Source: Stratiolaelaps scimitus (taxonomy: Eukaryota > Arthropoda > Arachnida > Mesostigmata > Laelapidae). Taken from it: a stretch of 64,000 nt of DNA. The stretch covers positions 7,534,001 through 7,598,000 of the forward strand of contig JABWDB010000005.1 in the NCBI GenBank assembly GCA_019614645.1, written 5' to 3'. Within the stretch, counting starts at the first letter, position 1. The number at the start of each line of letters is the position of its first letter. Below the pieces are notes generated by a model, which ran no database searches, was not told the DNA's origin, and worked only from the letters and a program-made list of their open reading frames with translations. Below are positions 26,301-39,029 of the stretch, in pieces. The position numbers and the translations under genes are program-made.

Positions 26301-27698
26301 TAGTCGAATACAGTAATTATTATTATTATTATTATCATCATAATTATAGTGTCAGTGCCATTATGTCGATAACCTGGTGCATACACGCCAGCGTATAGAA
26401 TTAGACTGCCGAATCGTTTAATACCGATTGACCCGTCTCCTGATGCCGCGGAAAATGCCAAAAGGCTGCTTGAATGAGATTTTTCGCGATCATTTTGTTC
26501 TTGGGAAATAGATCCATGAGTTCTTTGTATACATCCAAATCATGTAGAACCTGGAAGGGAAAAAATGCAATGTATTATCGAGTTTGAGAAAGTCAAGGGC
26601 GAGACTATGGAGTCGAGTAGTGTCGATTCCAGTGTAAGCAGACATAATGTGAAGCACGAATGTCTAATAAGTGTGAAAGTATTGCCCACTAATACACCGA
26701 CAAGAACATGAACTTAAGATTATATTGATTCGCTAAACACAAAATCAAGATGTTTATATCTATTTACCTTACGCCGCTTATGACGACCTAGTTTTTCGTA
26801 TGTATTTTGTATTTTCAACTATTTTTGAACCCGAGCTGCAACAGGCAAAAATCTACACCTGTGAACTTTTCAACAAGTTCATCACAACCTAGAGTTCAAG
26901 AAAGAATAATTAACGGTACTAGCATTTCCATTGGTTCCATCTATGGCTGAATGCGATCAATACGAAAGGAGCACTGCAGGAGCAAACTGAACACCTAGAT
27001 CGCACACATCCTCGCCACATTGAAGCCTTACGCCTATCGCGTATATTGTAAAAATGTACTCAATTAACGAACAGTTTGTTTTATCATCAGCATGTTGTGC
27101 TCTACTCGCACTTCTTATGGAGAGGCGAGGGGGCGCAACTGTAAATGTCACAGATGACGGCTGCCCAACGAAAATTGCTTATACATAGATACGTCACTGT
27201 AGGTCTGCTCTCCGGCGAACCTTTCCCCCCACCTAACGGTTTAGTCGTGCTCATAATCTGTAGAACGCACACATATAGAAAATCGTCGGCCCTGTAAATG
27301 AAAGCTTTTCTGGAGATCTCCACCCACTGACGATTTACCTGAAACTCTTCCATGTGTTCTAGGGCGGCTTCGATGAACTCGACGTGTCCTTTCCGAGACG
27401 GATTGAAACGTTTGAACCTTTCGATTATCTCGAGGAACGCCGCCCTATCGCGCGCTTTATCGCTTATTTGAAATTCTTCGAGTCGTTTAGCTGATGTCAT
27501 TGTTCCTTCTTTTGGTAAATGAAATGTGAGTCCATACTTATGCGGATCATCGTTTTTGCGGTCAGCGATCGTACGATGATGGCCCGATGCCTCGGCGTAA
27601 CCGATGATTGGGACTCTCATGGCGACGGCAAGGCCTCCACCTACGTTGCTGTTTAGTAGCGTTACCCCTCGGCGGAGCGCGACACGACCCAGCCGCAT
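23383..27698 (-). CDS. ECSIT: ECSIT orthologue (mitochondrial complex I assembly / Toll signalling adaptor), seven exons, complete
   Basis: Coding exons in transcript order: 27698-27339, 26550-26425, 25795-25709, 25350-25126, 24627-24480, 24020-23888, 23662-23383. All introns are GT-AG, phases agree at every join, and the total is 1359 bp (452 aa; human ECSIT is about 430). The ATG at 27698 opens a basic, acid-free leader (MRLGRVALRRGVTLLNSNVG) that looks like a mitochondrial targeting peptide. Family landmarks follow: RKGHVEFIEAALEHM (about 102-116), HFPRHQETG near 155, the ILEKME helix, WMPKFKN, ISGQSPK, an EGPSRVWLRN block (human EGPFSLWLRN), FAICSTG, and TNPCLERLPVVFKL near the end. The last 50 residues are acidic and Ser-rich. 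Known ECSIT proteins assemble complex I and link TRAF6 to Toll signalling. Gene identity is very secure; the exact start is less so, because an acceptor-like tatag lies just upstream and a 5' exon may exist. Confidence 0.93.
23711..23741. repeat. (ATT)n triplet repeat in the last ECSIT intron
   Basis: About ten ATT/ACT units, close to the acceptor of the last coding exon but on the far side of the pyrimidine tract. Confidence 0.85.
24261..24365 (+). mobile_element. tRNA-derived SINE, copy 2, inside an ECSIT intron
   Basis: CTGGCTTCGACAACTAAGTC followed by CTGACTG aligns with the head of copy 1 (about 22 of 27 positions). Box-B-like GGTTCGAGCAC lies at 24311-24321, and the copy ends with AATAAA near 24352. 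It lies within the ECSIT intron 24021-24479, in the opposite orientation to the gene. Confidence 0.5.
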
Positions 27699-28429
27699 GC
27701 CTATATGATGGTAATAGTGGTAGTGAACAAATGAAATCAAGATCTCTTTGATTGTCTAATAACACTCGACAGTAAGACGTATGAATGCAACTCGAATACA
27801 ACCCTAGCACACGTTGAGGTCCAATACAAAGACCGCGACATGGGGAGTGTTAGCTGTCTCGGGACGGTTCACTCATATGACGGATATCACTCATGAGAGA
27901 ACAAAAAAAAACAAACAAATATCACACTAGCAACAACAGAGCTTGCTGGCAGTACGGTACCCAGTACCTTGCCCAGCACGATATCAACGTGTTGGAATTG
28001 GTCATAATCTGAAATGAAGCTTTTCTTGGAAGCGATAAAGTCATTATCGTTATCCGCGGCCGGATGTTGAAATATCTTCGCGGCTACGTTGTAGCTGTCT
28101 CTCCCAATCGCACAGGGCAGGCGTGGATCACTTGTTCTGCTGGAATTCTCAACTGCTCAACCGATCAACTGCCGGTGCAATACCTAATGCGAAGCTGTGA
28201 TATGTGTAATAGTATACAAGGGACGTGCGGGAGGATTTTATTATCTATTCTTCCTGATTTTGACGAACAGCGGAATATGAAGGTAGACAGCATTTTACAT
28301 TGTCAAATGTTTTGAGGACCGGCCATCGAACAGTTCAACATCTAGCAATGCCTATTAATACACTAGACAGTAGGAAATTGCTGAATATTTACTATTGTTT
28401 TTTTCGAGTACCAATATTGATCATTTCAG

Positions 28430-28560
28430 CGAAATTATTTCTCACAATCGAACGCCGGTTGGACGTGCGCGTAAATGTGACGGGCGGTGATCACGTGCAG
28501 AAAGCCTTGGAAAGATTCAACCCAAAAGATCCACTTAATGACCTAGTTTATTTCTGTTAT
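28430..28560 (+). CDS. Possible exon of unknown function between ECSIT and the zinc-finger gene
   Basis: A pyrimidine tract and gatcatttcag acceptor precede a frame encoding IERRLDVRVNVTGGDHVQKA and LERFNPKDPLND, which reads like a folded-protein segment. The other frames on both strands are interrupted. I see no clear donor before the frame turns AT-rich. It does not match ECSIT or the finger protein, and I do not recognise a family. It could be a separate small gene in the 2.1-kb divergent interval. Confidence 0.2.
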
Positions 28561-29019
28561 ATACCGCTTACTTTGCTCGTTGAGCGAACAAGCTTTAATG
28601 AGATGAATTTCGTTCGATCGTTGAGCTTCGCACAATGTTCACATTAGAACACACAAACATATGACCGAACCTTATACATTTCCCAGACACTGCCTTGAAT
28701 GATCTAAATGCGCGGATCTCGGACAATGTAAAATTGCGCTGTCCACTATCCCGCCCAATTGAGGCTCACAATTTTTTTTGCTATGATTACTCCCTTTGGA
28801 TAGTTGAACTGCTTGAGGCTATATATTGATACGGGCCGAAATCGTACAGTTTTTGACAGCATATTGTACCAACCGTAATCACTAGTCAGCTTTTATTAAA
28901 TCACGATTTTCTACTTCATTGACATTGCTACACTTCCGGGTGTTTGAACGAACCGGCCACCACAACTTAAAAGTGTACAAGAGTGCGGATTGAGTCCCAC
29001 TCCTTTTGGGTAAGAGAGC

Positions 29020-29060
29020 GTTATTATTAAATTGTATATTAATAATAACGTTATTATTAA
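29020..29060. repeat. Inverted and direct repeat cluster of GTTATTATTAA
   Basis: GTTATTATTAA (29020-29030), its reverse complement (29039-29049) and a second direct copy (29050-29060) follow each other. It lies in the ECSIT / zinc-finger divergent interval. Confidence 0.7.
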
Positions 29061-29855
29061 TTTAAATATTTGGAAATAATTTCCAGCAGAGTTAAGTAAC
29101 TGTCAACAGATCGTGTTGATAATATTATGCAGGTGACCAAGTGAAGTTATGAATAGGACTTCTGGGTGATGCTTTGTGCTATTCCTTCTAATGGATAATG
29201 ACTAAACTACAGGTTATATTTATGTGGGTAGAGTAGTCGAATTTCGTTTGTTTTCATAGACTAGCTTGAATTTAGCGCGTCGATATGGTAAGAAGCTCAT
29301 GTTTTGGGACAATTACTCTCTCATATACAGTCGGTATAAAGAAAACTGAAAATAATCAAAGAGGCAAATGCCACACCAGGATTTTAGTTTAAGAGAAGTA
29401 AACACTCGCTTATTTGGGACTACTTCGAAATGTCAATGCGAGATTCAAATGAAAATTTGTCAGTGGTAATCACAACATAACTTCTTCGTTTTTCATTTGA
29501 GAACTCTTCCAGTGGAAGTTTCCTGAAATGTTCCCTGTACTCTTCCCACACAAAAGCAACTTATGTGAATCAACATACAAATTTAATTCTCCTGCTAACT
29601 AATGACCTGTTGTTAAGGTAAGGATTAGTATTCGTCCTCCAAGAAAGGTGTGAAGTTGCATTTAAAGGGGTCCATCTTCTGAAGCTAACCCCGAAAGCAG
29701 TTGTACCGTGAACGTTTAATGTTGGCTGCGAGTCAGGCCGGAAAATCTACTAGGTTGGGATTTGTGCCATTCCGACAGGCATTGGAAGCTTTGCGGTATC
29801 ATCGATCATCGAGCACGTCGCCGGTGCGAGCGATCTGGCATGATCGAAACATCGC

Positions 29856-31910
29856 ATGGACTGCGGCGAACCGTCCACGCGTTTTATTCATAGCCCGACC
29901 TCATACGCCATTTGCTATGAGGCTGCAGATATTCACGCCGGAGACGGTATTCCATCGTCTGTTACGGAAACGGAGATTACGACGGTGGGACAAGTGGTAA
30001 AGACATTAACTTCATTGTACTTTGCATGCATGGTTACCGGTGGACGCCGTTCGAACGCATAGGTGGACCTAGAAGAAATTGCTTAGGTTTACAAAAATAT
30101 GAAGTGTCTATATTTAATTATTAAGATTATTTCGTGCCCGTGTACGCTTCAAATTATACAAATGCGGACTGTCTCTGGTGATTTCCGTTCGTTTGAAGAA
30201 AATTTCCTCCTCTCAAAAGAAACTATACAGGAGTAAGCAGAGGATGCTGCGCAGAGCATGGTAAATATGGATGTTGTCGTAATGAACTATTCAGGTGTAT
30301 CAACCAAGCATTTTCTTTCAGTCGGATGAGCCCGACTCTGTGCTATCGCTGATGCGGGCTCATTCTGACGCTGTTTCGGCCGACCGCGTCGTACGCGACG
30401 AATTTCTAGATCCCGAGAACGCCGTCCTGTTATCAGACAATTGTGTCATCGAGCTTCAGGGGACGAAGCACGTCCTGCACATTGACCATGACGCGAGGCG
30501 GGTACGTGAAACAGTACCTGCAAAAAGAAACTGTATATGTGCATGTATGCGGGTGGAAAAATCAATCAAAATTCATATTAAAGCACCTCTTCATCTTCTC
30601 GAATCTACAATAAACTTTAACTCATATCTCTTCTTGGGCTTTCGCATTCTCCTCCTCTGATGTAGGTGTTGGCTGTGCCACTTCGGGCGGAGCCTGTTGA
30701 CTTGCCTCAGTTGACTCCGAGTCGGGCTCAGTCAGATCGTCAGGATGGCAAGCCGGTCATTGACGTAGCAGTTTTGGCGTCACTACTCGGCAGGCGGGGC
30801 CGTGGTAGGCCTCGAAAAGATAGCGGTGGTGGGCCCAAGGCGCAGGTATCGCTTCTGCTTCTGTCGCCGGCACCTTCCCTTGCGCTCCTTGTCCAGCTCC
30901 CGATTGACGACGTTCCCCCATCGGTGCCTCCGAGTGCTCTCTGCGAGCGGGTGCTCATGACGATGCTGTCTCGACAAGGCGAAGGAACTAGTGCCTCATT
31001 CGATGTACCCACTGACCAAGGAGAGCTCACCCTTAATGCAAGCATTGCTGTATTCGACGGTGTGCCTGATTGGGTGCACAGGCCGCTCGTGATTCCGATT
31101 GACAGGAGCGACCCCGTGGAGGATGAGGCGTTCCTAGAGGAACGGGCGTCGGGACCTGTTCGGGACGAGTTGGTGGAGTGTCCCAGTTGTGACTTTCAGT
31201 CGTATTATGAGGCGCATCTCAGCGAGCACCTCGTTCGCGAGCATGCGAACAACGATGCCGGCACTGTGACCGGAGCACCGGCATTGGAGCGATGCTCCAA
31301 ATGCGATCTGAGTCTAGCCGACAAACAGGCTTTGGTAGACCATTACTCACGACGGCATCCAGGCCTTGTTTGTGCCCCATGTGGCGTCATTGTCGATCAA
31401 CAATACCTAATGCGGAAACACAATGAACGGCACGACGAGGTTGCGCCGAATCGCTGCGAACTCTGCGGGAAAATCTACAAGGATCGCTACATACTCAAGA
31501 GCCACATCAAGCTGGTTCATGGTCAGGCGGAGGTTTTCTATGAGTGCGAGATGTGCCGAAAGCAGTTCGAACGCAAAGCCCATCTCGTGCGCCACATGCG
31601 GACGCATACGGATGGCATAAAACCATTCGCTTGCAATCAGTGCCCCTATCGGGCGAGGGAGCGCGGCGATCTCAATAAGCATTTGCGTGGTCACAGCGCG
31701 CCGTCATTCCACTGTGGCCATTGTGATAAGGCGTTCACGCACCTGAAGAGTCTGCGACTGCACGAAAAACGGCACGGCAATGTTCGTGATTACAAGTGTG
31801 CTTTGTGCGATTTTTCGGCCTTCACGTACAATCATGTCCGGAAGCACATTGAGCGAAGCCATGCGGGCAGTATCAGTGCTACGGCCGAGGTTTTAGCCGG
31901 AAACAGATAA
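29856..31910 (+). CDS. AT-hook and eight-finger C2H2 zinc-finger protein, three exons
   Basis: Exons 29856-29996, 30322-30501 and 30666-31910 (stop included), all joined in phase 0 with donors gtaaag and gtacgt and acceptors tttcag and tgtag; product about 521 aa. The ATG at 29856 follows an in-frame TGA, so the start is well placed. Residues 1-145 have no recognised domain and are rich in acidic residues. A canonical AT-hook core (RRGRGRPRK) lies at about 150-158. Eight C2H2 fingers run from about 279 to 506; the first three are spaced loosely and the last five are close together with partial TGEKP-like linkers (for example HTDGIKP). Presumed nuclear, sequence-specific DNA-binding regulator. 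The AT-hook plus finger array recalls ZFAT and PATZ1, but no BTB domain is present and I cannot assign orthology. Transcribed divergently from ECSIT. Confidence 0.85.
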
Positions 31911-32459
31911 TCAACCGGGAATTATAGTTGAGTTCAATTATGACGAATTGCTGACAGCTGTTTCGATTGCACTTTTCTGGATTCGATGTATCGCTGTCTT
32001 GTTTTGTTTCTCTATTTTGTTTGATGAACAGTCTTACAGTGTACACTGACCACTTGCACAAACTCAGCTCAAGTGACCGATTATTATAGTCTTCGTTAAT
32101 GACAATTACATTACTAAGTTAAGTAATTAATTCTAAACTACTTGTAAAATGAGAACCTATTAGAAAAAGCCATGAACATATGCAGTATAATCACATTGTA
32201 AATGATCACAAAACAGCTCCGTGATCCATTAGCGGAGCATCGGAGCTTCAGCCATTACTCTATGGTAAAATTGTGTTTTCCCGAGTTAGAACACTGAGAA
32301 CGTGTCAAATCGGTTGACGCCAGTTTCACCGGGCGGTTTCTACGGTTGCAATATATTTGTTCAACCTCTCGTGTACATATTTACATAGCGTGTCGGGATC
32401 ACAGAGCGCCATGCTGTACACTTGTAAACTACGCTAATCAATTGAAAACTACCTAAGTG

Positions 32460-32465
32460 AATAAA
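32460..32465 (+). terminator. Polyadenylation signal of the zinc-finger gene
   Basis: AATAAA about 550 bases after the stop codon at 31910, the first canonical signal downstream on this strand. The sequence between is AT-rich and has no reading frame, as expected of a 3' UTR. Confidence 0.5.
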
Positions 32466-32469
32466 TGCA

Positions 32470-33377
32470 CAGAAATCCATCATTATACATGTTTAATGAG
32501 TTGTCGAGTGTTCATTTTCACGCCCCATGATCGTGTTGCTCTCTTTGTATTGTATTCAGACAACAAATAACAGTCTGCGTTAACCTGCTGCCTATTTGGC
32601 TGGGGTCACTTACTCAAATGTTAAATAGGAAGAAATTGCAGGGGTGACTCTATATATATATATATTTTGTTATTATTCATCAACGGCCCGTATGAGACAC
32701 GTACCCAAGTGGAGGGTTCCACGACAAGGTCGAATTAACTTTATTCTATATCAACACAGCTTTGTTGCTTCTTGGATCTGTCGCGACCGAGTTTGATGAG
32801 GTGTACAAGAAATTGTGTGCGGTGCAAACAAGCTGTGGGTATACCTTTTGAACTATGGCGAGGCAATGGCATATGCCTTTCACAACACGTTAAGAAAATA
32901 ACGACATATATGCTACAAATGTATTATCATCAATGTCATTATTATTATTAGAGGCGCCGGTCCAGATAAATATTTGCTTGTATATATTGTATTGTTTAGT
33001 TTATAGTATACGTTGCCACCAGCTGACTGAGAACATCAACATTGACGGTTCGAGCTCTAGCAATAAAAGCATCAAATACGGGTAGCGTCAATCCATGGCA
33101 ATAGAAGATGAATTCGTCCTGCGGTTGCTTCCTGTGTCATATCGTTTTCAGGGGGGGCAAGATTCAATCATGGTGTGCGTCAGCTACAGAATTCTCTCGG
33201 AGAATGGCGTGTGCTTCTTAAGGAAATCTTCAAGATTTTATTCATATTTTGCTGACGGCCAAGTGCGTGGGTTATTAGTCAAGCCGCATTGTGAATTCGA
33301 AATCTTTGAATAAGGGCATCTGAAAAAAACGCTGAGTAAATATACTCGCTTTGTATGCTGATTTAAAGATGCTGTTT

Positions 33378-33422
<45 letters not shown>

Positions 33423-35240
33423 TACTAAATAATAGATTTCATCAAAGGGTAACTATATGTAAGTTTGTATTTACACAATGTATATACAGATGCAACAACT
33501 GGTGGGCCCAGCTGTTTGCTGATCATTCATCACAACAACTGTGTGCTTTTGGGGTAGGTCAACACGCTGAGCCACCTGCTGAAATAACTTAACTACGATG
33601 GATGCGGAATTAATATATCGGTTATGGGCATGGCTATTCTAACAAGGGTTTCAAAAATGAATTAACAAGCACGTTAGATCATAACGTGACTAATAACAGC
33701 TAAGCGGCAAACAATAACAGTATCAATTATGATTCGTATAACAATAGTAAACAATTCATAACGTCGTAAAGGGAATTATCAGTAGGTCTTTTCGTCTTTG
33801 CTCGAGGTAGCGAGGTTTCGTCCGTGACAATAACATCGAGGGCGAGTAAGTAGATTGAGGCCTCATGGGCACCAGGCGGCGACGAGGTGCGGTTGTGTTG
33901 TTAGATCACGACACAAATGAGTGACTGCTATGAGAACTATTGATTTGTAAGGCCATCTTAATTTAGGCTATTTGTAATTAAGGAATCTAGTCGCAAAATC
34001 CCGCCACTTGCCTATCGTCTATTGGCAATCTGCTTGGGCTCATTAGCAAAGGAAATTCGGTAGCTCACCTCAACCAAGACGTTTTGGAGACGCAGTGAAC
34101 AAGATCATTAGCAACAGGTAATAACTAAAGAAGGCCATTAATAACTGATAATATGGGAAATCCGTACTTCTGTGATCCGATTTTTACCTTGCCGTATACA
34201 CCTTTCAAACCTGATTTCTGTACAACGATGTTCGACCTACTCCATGAAATGATAGTGCGTCATTATGAATAGCTTGGCAGATGTAGTTGTGCCGGTATAG
34301 ACGACTATTAGGCTCATCGGATGTACTGACGAGAACAGAGCCCCTTAGCACTTCAGCCCTTAGGCGACGAGCCCTACCTAAAAACTATTCCGTACAATTT
34401 CATATTTCTTTATCTGAGAACTTAAGCAGTGTAAAAGCCGCAGTTCCATGAATGAACTTCGAATGAATGATTAAGCTAATTGATACCTTCGTTGTATCTA
34501 TCATTCGCATCTCATATGCATCTACCACTCGGCTCAGAGGGTAATTATGAATCAAGCATTCGACGCCAAAGGCCACGTTGGAAGGGCTACCTTCATGGAT
34601 TGCTCAATGTTGCTCCAACAGCGGAGTTCATTCGCGTTAGATGCACAGGCCAAGTTTTATCTCGGTCAGCCCGTTGGTCTGCTGATTTCCACAGTGGTCT
34701 GAGGAAGGGCGTATAAGAAACGACTGCCGTCGATGTCAGAGGAAAACGAGGATCGATTAGCAGTAAAAAAACGTCGAGGGTCACCTAGGTTTGGAGAAAC
34801 TATTGCTATGATCGACGCACCGGAAATTCGAGAGGGGGGGGGCGACTTTTAAAGACACCAAATAAGCCATGAGCTATTGAAGAGCTCAGTTTTGATTTGC
34901 AGCCAAATGAATATCGCTTTGCTGAACGGCGTAGAATTTTGCCGCGGATAGTAAACTAAACAGCGGTTTTGCACAATGCCAATCCATAAAACAGAAAGAT
35001 CGTTCATTGCAACGACATTAGGCGCCCCAGGTTTGCCTCGAGAAAAAATAAGTGCTTTCCTTATGCTGCTTCCCGTAGACATTAATATACAGGTAGTATA
35101 TGCTGCATTTCAAAACCGATATGGGGAGGTGTGGAGTGGTTCAGCTGCTTGCCGAATCTCGAAATGGGACCTTCAAGCCTGACTCCTAATGTGGTCAGAC
35201 GAGTTCGAAGCAAGGTAGTGCTCGATTGCCGCAATCGGGC
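32470..35240. other. Intergenic gap between convergent zinc-finger and ZP genes
   Basis: AT-rich with the longest (AT)n tract (33380-33421). Holds the 3' flank of the ZP gene. No clear AATAAA on minus lies within 1 kb of the ZP stop, so its 3' end is not placed. Confidence 0.6.
33380..33421. repeat. (AT)n microsatellite, longest in the window
   Basis: Uninterrupted alternating A/T for about 42 bases in the gap between the zinc-finger and ZP genes. Confidence 0.95.
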
Positions 35241-35244
35241 TCGC

Positions 35245-38200
35245 TCAAAAATCGCCCTTCCGCCTTGGGGCACCCTGTCCTGCCCGTTCTGAAATCGAGG
35301 CGATGACATGCCGTCGCTGCATGCTGCCCGCCATCGCCACCTCGCTAACTAACTGCACATCTGGATCGAGCTGGCGCATCCGGAGATAGAGTCCAACGAT
35401 GGTCAGAAGCAGTGCTACCAATACGGCCACAGACAAGCCGGCCACAAAGAGAAAGCCTGTTGTGGATACGCAAAGCTGGTTGTGCTGCGCTGAATGCTGC
35501 AGATGGTGGGAGCCACCGAGTGGCGCGCGAGCGCGCAAGCCACCGGGTCGATCGCCGGTTCCGCCGACAGCGACGAACGTTGAACTGCGTACGGGTACGG
35601 TCGACGCGTCGATCGAGTCCTCCGGTGCCACCACACGAATGCCCCTCATGAGATGTGCACTCTCCGCCAGCTGCTCCTGCTCATCCAACAATGAAGAGTC
35701 AGTGACGTCGGCATGATCGTCGGCGTGGGTGCCGAAGCCAGCCTCGGCGTCGGTACCACTTGACAGTCGACTCGACAAACGGCGAGGCGTCGGGATTGAG
35801 GCTGTTGAAACGTTCGACGTAAGGCGACCGCCGAGAATAGCTCGCTTCTTTCTGCTGCTCGACGATGACTTCTTCTTTCTGCCAACGAGACATTCGTGCG
35901 GATCGTGTTGACACTGGAACTTGCAGATTTCAATGTTACACTCGATGAAGACCTCCAGCTTGTCGGGAAACTTGAACGCTTCGAGATAGGCCCAGGCGAT
36001 CGCGGACGCCCCCGTGTTGCCCGTCTCTCGGGTCCTTTGCCAAGGGCCCATGAGTTTCGGCGCACTAACGCAACCCCGGTCATCGCTCAGTCGGATTGAG
36101 TTGGCAGCGTTTCCGTCATGGGCGACACAATCTTTCACGTGAACATCATAATCATCGCCATGAATATAGACTACAAGTGTGAGAGTCTCGCCAATCTTGA
36201 CGAGCCCGTTGACTGGGCTAGCGTGAAAGGGCCCTTTGCCCAGTTGGACGTCAAGGTAGGAATCGATGGAGTCGCCTGAGTACGTCACAGAGATTACGTC
36301 GAGAACGTCGACCGACAACGACGAGGACACCGTACGCGAGACAACGGATCCTGGCCCTGAGCGTGGCTCGAATACACAACGGACTGCGCGGGCCGTATCC
36401 ACTGCTGACTGAAAAGCAAAGAGAATTAAGGGAAGTATCAAATTGTAATTAAAGCTGTGTTAAATGAAAAGAAGCATCGCCGATAGCGTTGGGAGATGTA
36501 GGACATATGGAACAAGACAAGATATGGGTGCAGGCTAATTGATGTGTAACAAATGTACAGTCATTTTAATTGATGTTGAAAGCTGAGCAATTTCTACTTT
36601 TAATGAACAAATGGCAGTCTCGTTGAATCGTGTCATTGGGCTAGCTTAGCCCAACACAGGTGACAGGGTGCTTGTTATATTCTCACCACAGGAACGAGCT
36701 GTCACAACATATGAAAGGTGGTTTTTCCATTTGTAGCTTTAGTGTGTTTGACAACAGTTCAGATTCACAAAGCACACGTCGCCATCTGTTCCATAGTATA
36801 TACATATATATATATATATATATGCAATTGTGCGGGACGGCCCTCTCAACAAAAGTGTGACCCTAGTGACGTATGGGGAATGGACTAGTCAGTTTCGAAT
36901 GACCTGCTTATCTCAAGGCACATTTTAGATCACACGCAGGTGTGCGATGCTAAAGGCAAAATGGAAGTCGTGTCAACATCATAATATTTCGCATCAGCCA
37001 GTTGTCTCCACAAGCATCCAATAAACACAGCTATCGGTCGAGCGATACCTGCCATAGAGAAACGTCTCATAGTGATATATATTTAATGCTATCCGATTCT
37101 CTACAAGGAGCACAACGATCACAATGAACGCCGAATCGTTCGATTTGATTCGCATTCAAGGGGCGTCGGATGGCGACTTCGTCTGTCCTGTCTCAGCAAG
37201 TCATCAATGAGGAAAAGCTCCGATGTCGACAGAAGTGCCGAACTGAAATTGACATCGATAACACAGCTTAGTTCGCGTACAGTGTTGTGGCGCACAATGG
37301 CGCAATTGGGAGGCGACACTGGGTCGCCATCGTCTTGCGCAGTGCTGGACCCCAGAGATTGAAGTTTGTCTACAAGACGACCTACATATATATGTGAACT
37401 TTTTTGTTTTTGCCCTTCGAACGGGCCTTGTCCACTTACCTGATGGCATATCGGAGTCGCGAGGCGTACTCGAACCCCGCTATTACAGATACTCGAGGAG
37501 GATATATATACAAGTTGCAATATATAGATGCAGTTTATATAGACTGTTGGCTATGGGCAAGGGGAAATGCGTTGCAGATGTGATCTCTTTTTCACGGTGG
37601 TAAGATACAAATACTTTTGTATGCTATGAAAGTACGAATGTGCCACTGAATTCAACACTCTCACAGGGTACGGTATCACAATGATGTAACACCGGTAACG
37701 ATAACGAGATAACGGTCGAACTGCGGTCGACCGATAACAGTATCAATATTGCGGGTGGGTGAAATCACGCAGAATAGGAGCGATAAAAAGAAACGTCAAT
37801 TATAATATCAATTGGTTTTCGTTCTCGCAAATACTAGGTAGTGCATTTTCAACCACGTTTTTGTAAGTTCGCACTTTTGTGCTTCTGCAAATGCTAATTC
37901 ATCATTTCCGCAGGAGAACTGGCTGAACTTTGACAAAAATGGCGGCAGCAGCAGCAGCAACAGCCACAACAGCTACGTACGGAAATGCGCTTTAAAGTAC
38001 CTGGATGCCCGGAGTGTTCTGAATGACAACGGTATTCTCGATGTAGGTCTCGCCATTTTGAGGGCCCTCAACTAGCCGACTTCCACAGCGATCTGGGTAG
38101 ATTGTGAAGCGCATCTGGATTGCAGGATCAGGCGAGACGGCCTGCTCCGCCGCGGAATTCGAAGGAATATCAGCTGGGCTAGGCAGAGGCTGATGCTGGT

Positions 38201-39018
38201 ATCTACACTGAAGATCTGAGTACTGGCCTTTAGAATATACCACACCTATAGGGCAAGATGTGGTAAACAGAGTTCCACCGTATAGAGAGAGAGAGAGTGG
38301 AATTGGTCACAATTTAACAAAATGGAAAACAAAACATTAACGATGACTCAATGGAACAATAATTAGTTAAAGGTACCACAGGGACAATGTCAGTGATGCA
38401 TGCAATTATGACAGATATCAGTATTTACTGTAGAGATGCCATAGTGCTAGTTGTGGTCTTTCGGTCTGACGTTATTACTGTTATCTACAGGGTGTTTGAT
38501 AAAGATGACAAAGGAAGGACTGGTTATTATCTTGTAATATTAAGAATGCTATAATATAATGTAATATTGTTATTATCTTGTGAATATCTTATTACTACTA
38601 CTACTACGACCACTAATAGTTGTTGTTGTTGTAGCAGTTGAAGCAATGCAGAAAGCAGTTGTCCCATGGACGTGAAATAGCTGCTGAGAATCAGTCCGAA
38701 AACTGTTATTCGTTCTGTCCGAGTGGTAGTTCTGAACTAACCATGGAAGGGGCTGTCGAATGTCATCACAACGTCGAGCGACTCTCGGCTGCAGCGTACG
38801 TCCACATTGAGCAACTTCGCGACGTGAGGGTCATGCTGCGGCAAGAAGTGCTCCTCCTCGAGGGTGCGATCCAACTCAACAGAGTCCTTGTTCTCTTTGC
38901 TTACAGCCGATGATACCAGCGGCGACAGCGACGATAGGGAATGCACAAGTGCCGCTGAAGCAGAGAACGCACATGTATACAAACTGATGAATATACTGAT
39001 TGGATATATTTTGAGCAT
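35245..39018 (-). CDS. ZP-domain transmembrane protein (apical extracellular matrix / cuticle organiser), three exons
   Basis: Exons 39018-38742, 38245-38001 and 36408-35245; joins CATG|gttagt...tatag|GTGTG and CAG|gtactt...ttcag|TCAGC keep frame, giving 561 aa. Residues 1-22 form a signal peptide (MLKIYPISIFISLYTCAFSA). The ZP domain runs from about 73 to 350: ZP-N with C76, C106, C146 and C185 and the FHGVVYSKGQYSDLQC motif, then ZP-C with C268, C287, C331, C336, C340 and C347. A basic SSRKKR site at 358-363 is a consensus furin-type cleavage site, followed by a Ser/His-rich spacer of about 120 residues, one membrane helix (about 493-516) and a 45-residue basic tail. Signal, ZP, furin site and anchor in this order match the Drosophila dusky/miniature/neo/piopio type that polymerises in the apical matrix after release. 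Which orthologue is not resolved. An in-frame ATG 42 codons upstream (39144) is possible, but the signal peptide favours 39018. Intron 2 is 1.6 kb. Confidence 0.9.
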
Positions 39019-39029
39019 ACGAGATGCTG

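Noticed and set aside
29701..30000. 99-codon frame overlapping exon 1 of the zinc-finger gene
   Set aside because: Basic, domain-free, and ends at the donor; the frame starting at 29856 joins the next exon in phase.
30740..31694. Minus-strand frames
   Set aside because: Shadows of the zinc-finger exon.
35399..36099. Several plus-strand frames
   Set aside because: Shadows of the ZP gene's last exon.
37440..37500. Box-B-like GGTTCGAGTAC on minus
   Set aside because: No box A at the right distance and no cloverleaf stems; not a tRNA or SINE copy.
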